A stretch of 47,762 nt of DNA from Oscillospiraceae bacterium. GTDB lineage: Bacteria > Bacillota > Clostridia > Oscillospirales > UBA929. Below, piece by piece: positions 46,024 to 47,762 of the stretch (within the stretch, counting starts at the first letter, position 1; the number at the start of each line of letters is the position of its first letter). The DNA lies in contig JAISCT010000018.1 in NCBI GenBank assembly GCA_031265355.1, forward strand, positions 1-47,762. The letters run 5' to 3'. Below the pieces are notes generated by a model, which was not told the DNA's origin, did no database searches, and was given only the letters and a program-made list of their open reading frames with translations. A program made the translations under genes and the position numbers.

Positions 46024-47019
46024 TCAGACAATCCCACTGTTGTACGCGTCGAGCAGTTTTTGTGTGCTTTCACGGATGTGTTCCGGCGTACCCTCGGTGA
46101 TATGCGCGACTTGGACGTCGATGTCGCTGAACCTCCGGCCGTTTTGTACCATATCGATCAGTTCGGAGAGACTGGCCTTCAAATCGGCGAGCTCGCTGCT
46201 GTACGAGAAGAGAGAGAAGAATCCTTCGGCGTCGATCGCGTCTTTGTTTTCGGCCAGCGCCGTATATTCCACATAGGCGTCCGTAAACGCATTGTAGAGC
46301 GGACGGAATTCGACCATGTTGATGTCGTGTATGTTCTCGGCGCCGATGCCGCAGTCGGTGAGATATAGATTGATATCCTGCGCGCTGATCAGCGAGAGCA
46401 GGCTGTAGTAGTGGATCATCTGCCCGTTTTCCCGGTACGCGGCCAGTTGTTCCTCAGACTGCCCCTCCAGCAGTGCGTCCAGCGCCCACAGGAAAGCGTC
46501 CGCCTTCTCCCACACCAGCGTATATTCGCCCACAATGACGTCGTGAAACGCCTGAGCCCGGCCCAGGTCGTCGTCCACGTAATTTTTGTCTCCGTAATAT
46601 TTTTTAGCTTCGGTCAGCGCGGCGGCATAGCGGCTGAGCACCGGTTCCAAGGCCCGCAGAGCGTCGTCTGACGCCGTGTCCAGCGGTTCTTTGTCCACGT
46701 ATTCCATCGCCTCCGCGAGGCTGTCCGCAATGTTCGTGGCATACAAGGAGTATCCGTCAAAGTCGTCGTCTATGTGAACAGTGTCGTCCGAGCCAAACGC
46801 CTCTATGTAGTCGAACACGACCCTTTCGATGTCGCTTTGGATGTCGTTGTACAGTTCGATGTACGCGTTGTGCTTGTAGACCTCAGCGGCCTCCGGGTCC
46901 ACCTCGGGTTCACCCCCGGCGCTGTCCGCCATATCGTCCAGGCTTTGTCCCATCCAGGAGCAGGCGGGCAGGGCAAACACCAAGGTAAGCACGCACACAA
47001 ACAGGAGCAGCTTCTTCAC
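46024..47019 (-). CDS. DUF3829-like lipoprotein
   Basis: 331 aa. GTG start at 47019 with AGAGG seven bases upstream; the frame is open to 47145 but lacks a better site. Lipoprotein signal peptide VKKLLLFVCVLTLVFALPAC, with Cys20 as the likely lipidated residue (the -2 proline is unusual). The mature protein is acidic and helical: KHNAYIELYNDIQSDIERVV, repeated Tyr/Asp-rich helices, and a C-terminal DIDVQVAHITEGTPEHIRES. The N-A-Y-I-E-L-Y-N pattern and all-helical character resemble the DUF3829 (YiiG-like) lipoproteins, whose function is unknown. Single gene with its own promoter, between the MacAB-like operon and csrA. Confidence 0.65.
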   Translation of the reverse strand: MKKLLLFVCVLTLVFALPACSWMGQSLDDMADSAGGEPEVDPEAAEVYKHNAYIELYNDIQSDIERVVFDYIEAFGSDDTVHIDDDFDGYSLYATNIADSLAEAMEYVDKEPLDTASDDALRALEPVLSRYAAALTEAKKYYGDKNYVDDDLGRAQAFHDVIVGEYTLVWEKADAFLWALDALLEGQSEEQLAAYRENGQMIHYYSLLSLISAQDINLYLTDCGIGAENIHDINMVEFRPLYNAFTDAYVEYTALAENKDAIDAEGFFSLFSYSSELADLKASLSELIDMVQNGRRFSDIDVQVAHITEGTPEHIRESTQKLLDAYNSGIV

Positions 47020-47218
47020 AACAAAACCTCTTTCTCTCTCCATTGGCAAAAAGCGCCTCCACATCCCCCGCTTCGCCTCCATATTATTTCTTATCAAACT
47101 CAACGAACCCGCACGGCGCGAGCTTATGTTGACGCATATATTCATGGTTCAAGTATGCGCGACATCGATTTTTGTGATTTCTTAACGAAACCTCATACGG
47201 ACTATTCTCTTTACTCAA

Positions 47219-47247
47219 ATGATAATGCGTTTGTTATCTATTGTCAA
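47219..47247 (-). promoter_or_regulatory. Strong sigma-A promoter of the lipoprotein gene
   Basis: Minus strand: -35 TTGACA (47247-47242), 17-bp spacer, -10 TATCAT (47224-47219), in an AT-rich island. The leader to the GTG start would be about 190 nt. Confidence 0.75.
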
Positions 47248-47336
47248 GTGCTTTTCACGTTATGGAAAATTTTGTAATTCAGCATTCTAGACTTCGTGTT
47301 TGACGCTGCACCGGATCTTTTTCCGGCATATTGTGA

Positions 47337-47376
47337 CAAGATCCTGACGAATATACGGATATTCGCTGGGATCTTG
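47337..47376. other. Two-part stem-loop
   Basis: CAAGATCC pairs with GGATCTTG at the base and GAATAT with ATATTC above a small internal loop (TGAC/GCTG), closed by an ACGG tetraloop. Followed by TTTCG. Could be a terminator or a leader RNA element. Confidence 0.6.
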
Positions 47377-47530
47377 TTTCGTTTGACAAAAACGCTCTCG
47401 GCCTTGCATCCGACGGAAGTTTTTGGCGACGCAAGGTTGAAACGTCAAGGGAGTCAAATCGGCGCGGGATTTGCCACATGAACGGGAAAGCAGTCTGCGG
47501 CAAGGGTTTTCCGCCGCGCCGCCGTCGCCG

Positions 47531-47556
47531 CGCCGGGCCGCCGGCGAGCGTTTTTT
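47531..47556 (+). terminator. Terminator-like hairpin with T-run upstream of csrA
   Basis: CGCCGG GCCG CCGGCG, then AGCG and TTTTTT (47551-47556). Nothing on the plus strand immediately upstream needs termination, so it may be an attenuator in the csrA leader. Confidence 0.5.
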
Positions 47557-47612
47557 CACACCGGAATGTCAATTCCGTTGTAGGCGAGGACATGCAACAG
47601 GGAGGTGCTAAG

Positions 47613-47762
47613 ATGCTGGTATTGGGGGTGAAGGAAGGCGATTACATCGTCATAGGAGAGGACGTAAAGATCAAAGTCATCAAGACCGGCAGCTTGTTCC
47701 GACTGGGCGTAGAGGCGCCGAAAGGCATGCGGATCCTGCGGCAGCGCGTCTACGAGCGCGAG
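47613..47762 (+). CDS. csrA: Carbon storage regulator CsrA (3' end outside window)
   Basis: The first 50 codons are present and the frame leaves the window. ATG at 47613 with GGGAGG seven bases upstream. The sequence begins MLVLGVKEGDYIVIGEDVKI and continues LGVEAPKGMRILRQRVYERE, matching the small RNA-binding CsrA family of about 60-75 aa: beta-1 LVL, I-V-I-G, and the L-G-V-E-A-P core followed by R-x-x-V-Y. The first beta strand normally reads M-L-V-L-x-R-K-x-G-E; here V-K-E-G-D replaces it, so the Arg/Lys pair differs. CsrA binds GGA-containing hairpins and represses translation; in Bacillota it is usually encoded near flagellar genes, which may lie beyond the right edge. Confidence 0.88.
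   Translation, partial: MLVLGVKEGDYIVIGEDVKIKVIKTGSLFRLGVEAPKGMRILRQRVYERE

Larger units (their letters stand above)
47248..47612 (+). other. Structured intergenic region upstream of csrA
   Basis: No protein gene is supported. It holds hairpins CCGGA TCTTTT TCCGG (47311-47326), a two-part stem at 47337-47376, the pair CCTTGC ... GCAAGG around 47402-47436, a terminator-like hairpin at 47531-47556 and CGGAAT GTCA ATTCCG (47562-47577) just before the csrA ribosome binding site. Probably the csrA leader; no promoter with both hexamers was identified. Confidence 0.5.

Noticed and set aside
47382..47410. TTGACA upstream of csrA as promoter
   Set aside because: The -35 is perfect, but no acceptable -10 occurs 16-18 bases downstream.
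47296..47481. Small plus-strand open frame before csrA
   Set aside because: No ribosome binding site, it crosses several hairpins and has no recognisable motif; better explained as leader RNA.

Overview
The window looks like a chromosomal segment of a GC-rich member of the Bacillota, most likely class Clostridia (Oscillospiraceae-like). The reasons are strong AGGAGG-type ribosome binding sites, sigma-A-type TTGACA/TATAAT promoters, S-layer homology (SLH) proteins, LAL-type LuxR regulators, a DUF5058 membrane protein and a csrA gene. The taxonomic call is an inference. I saw no rRNA, tRNA, CRISPR array, insertion sequence or phage gene.

Region 1 (1-23499, minus): one uninterrupted reading frame of at least 7,833 codons that runs off the left edge. 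It has a signal peptide and then a chain of extracellular beta-sandwich modules (FN3-like, CARDB/Ig-like, two clear PKD domains, a carboxypeptidase-regulatory-like domain). Closer to the C-terminus lies a long helical stretch. This giant secreted protein is the most remarkable object here.

Region 2 (23694-29920, minus): a membrane-embedded LuxR-type regulator preceded by a compact Tad export/pilus engine (TadZ, TadA/CpaF ATPase, TadB, TadC). The Tad genes are transcribed from a near-perfect sigma-A promoter. Three copies of a double-hairpin repeat sit in the leader and between the Tad genes. No pilin, prepilin peptidase or secretin is in the window.

Region 3 (30083-37639): two convergent SLH genes separated by a 34-nt perfect palindrome. 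The plus-strand one carries a phosphodiester-glycosidase (NAGPA-like) domain. The minus-strand one lies downstream of a TetR gene and a PucR/CdaR-like gene, probably in one operon. A 45-bp tandem duplication carrying promoter and operator-like motifs lies at the TetR start.

Region 4 (37686-41929, plus): an ATP-binding LAL/MalT-type regulator translationally coupled to a DUF5058 membrane protein and followed by a second membrane protein.

Region 5 (41929-45806, minus): a MacAB-like export operon (adaptor, ATPase, FtsX-type permease) with a duplicated fragment of a permease 3' end next to it. The adaptor appears to contain two adaptor units in tandem.

Region 6 (46024-47762): a DUF3829-like lipoprotein with its own promoter on the minus strand, a structured intergenic region, and the 5' part of csrA on the plus strand. 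csrA hints at a flagellar or other surface locus beyond the right edge. Overall the window is dominated by cell-surface, export and one-component regulatory functions.
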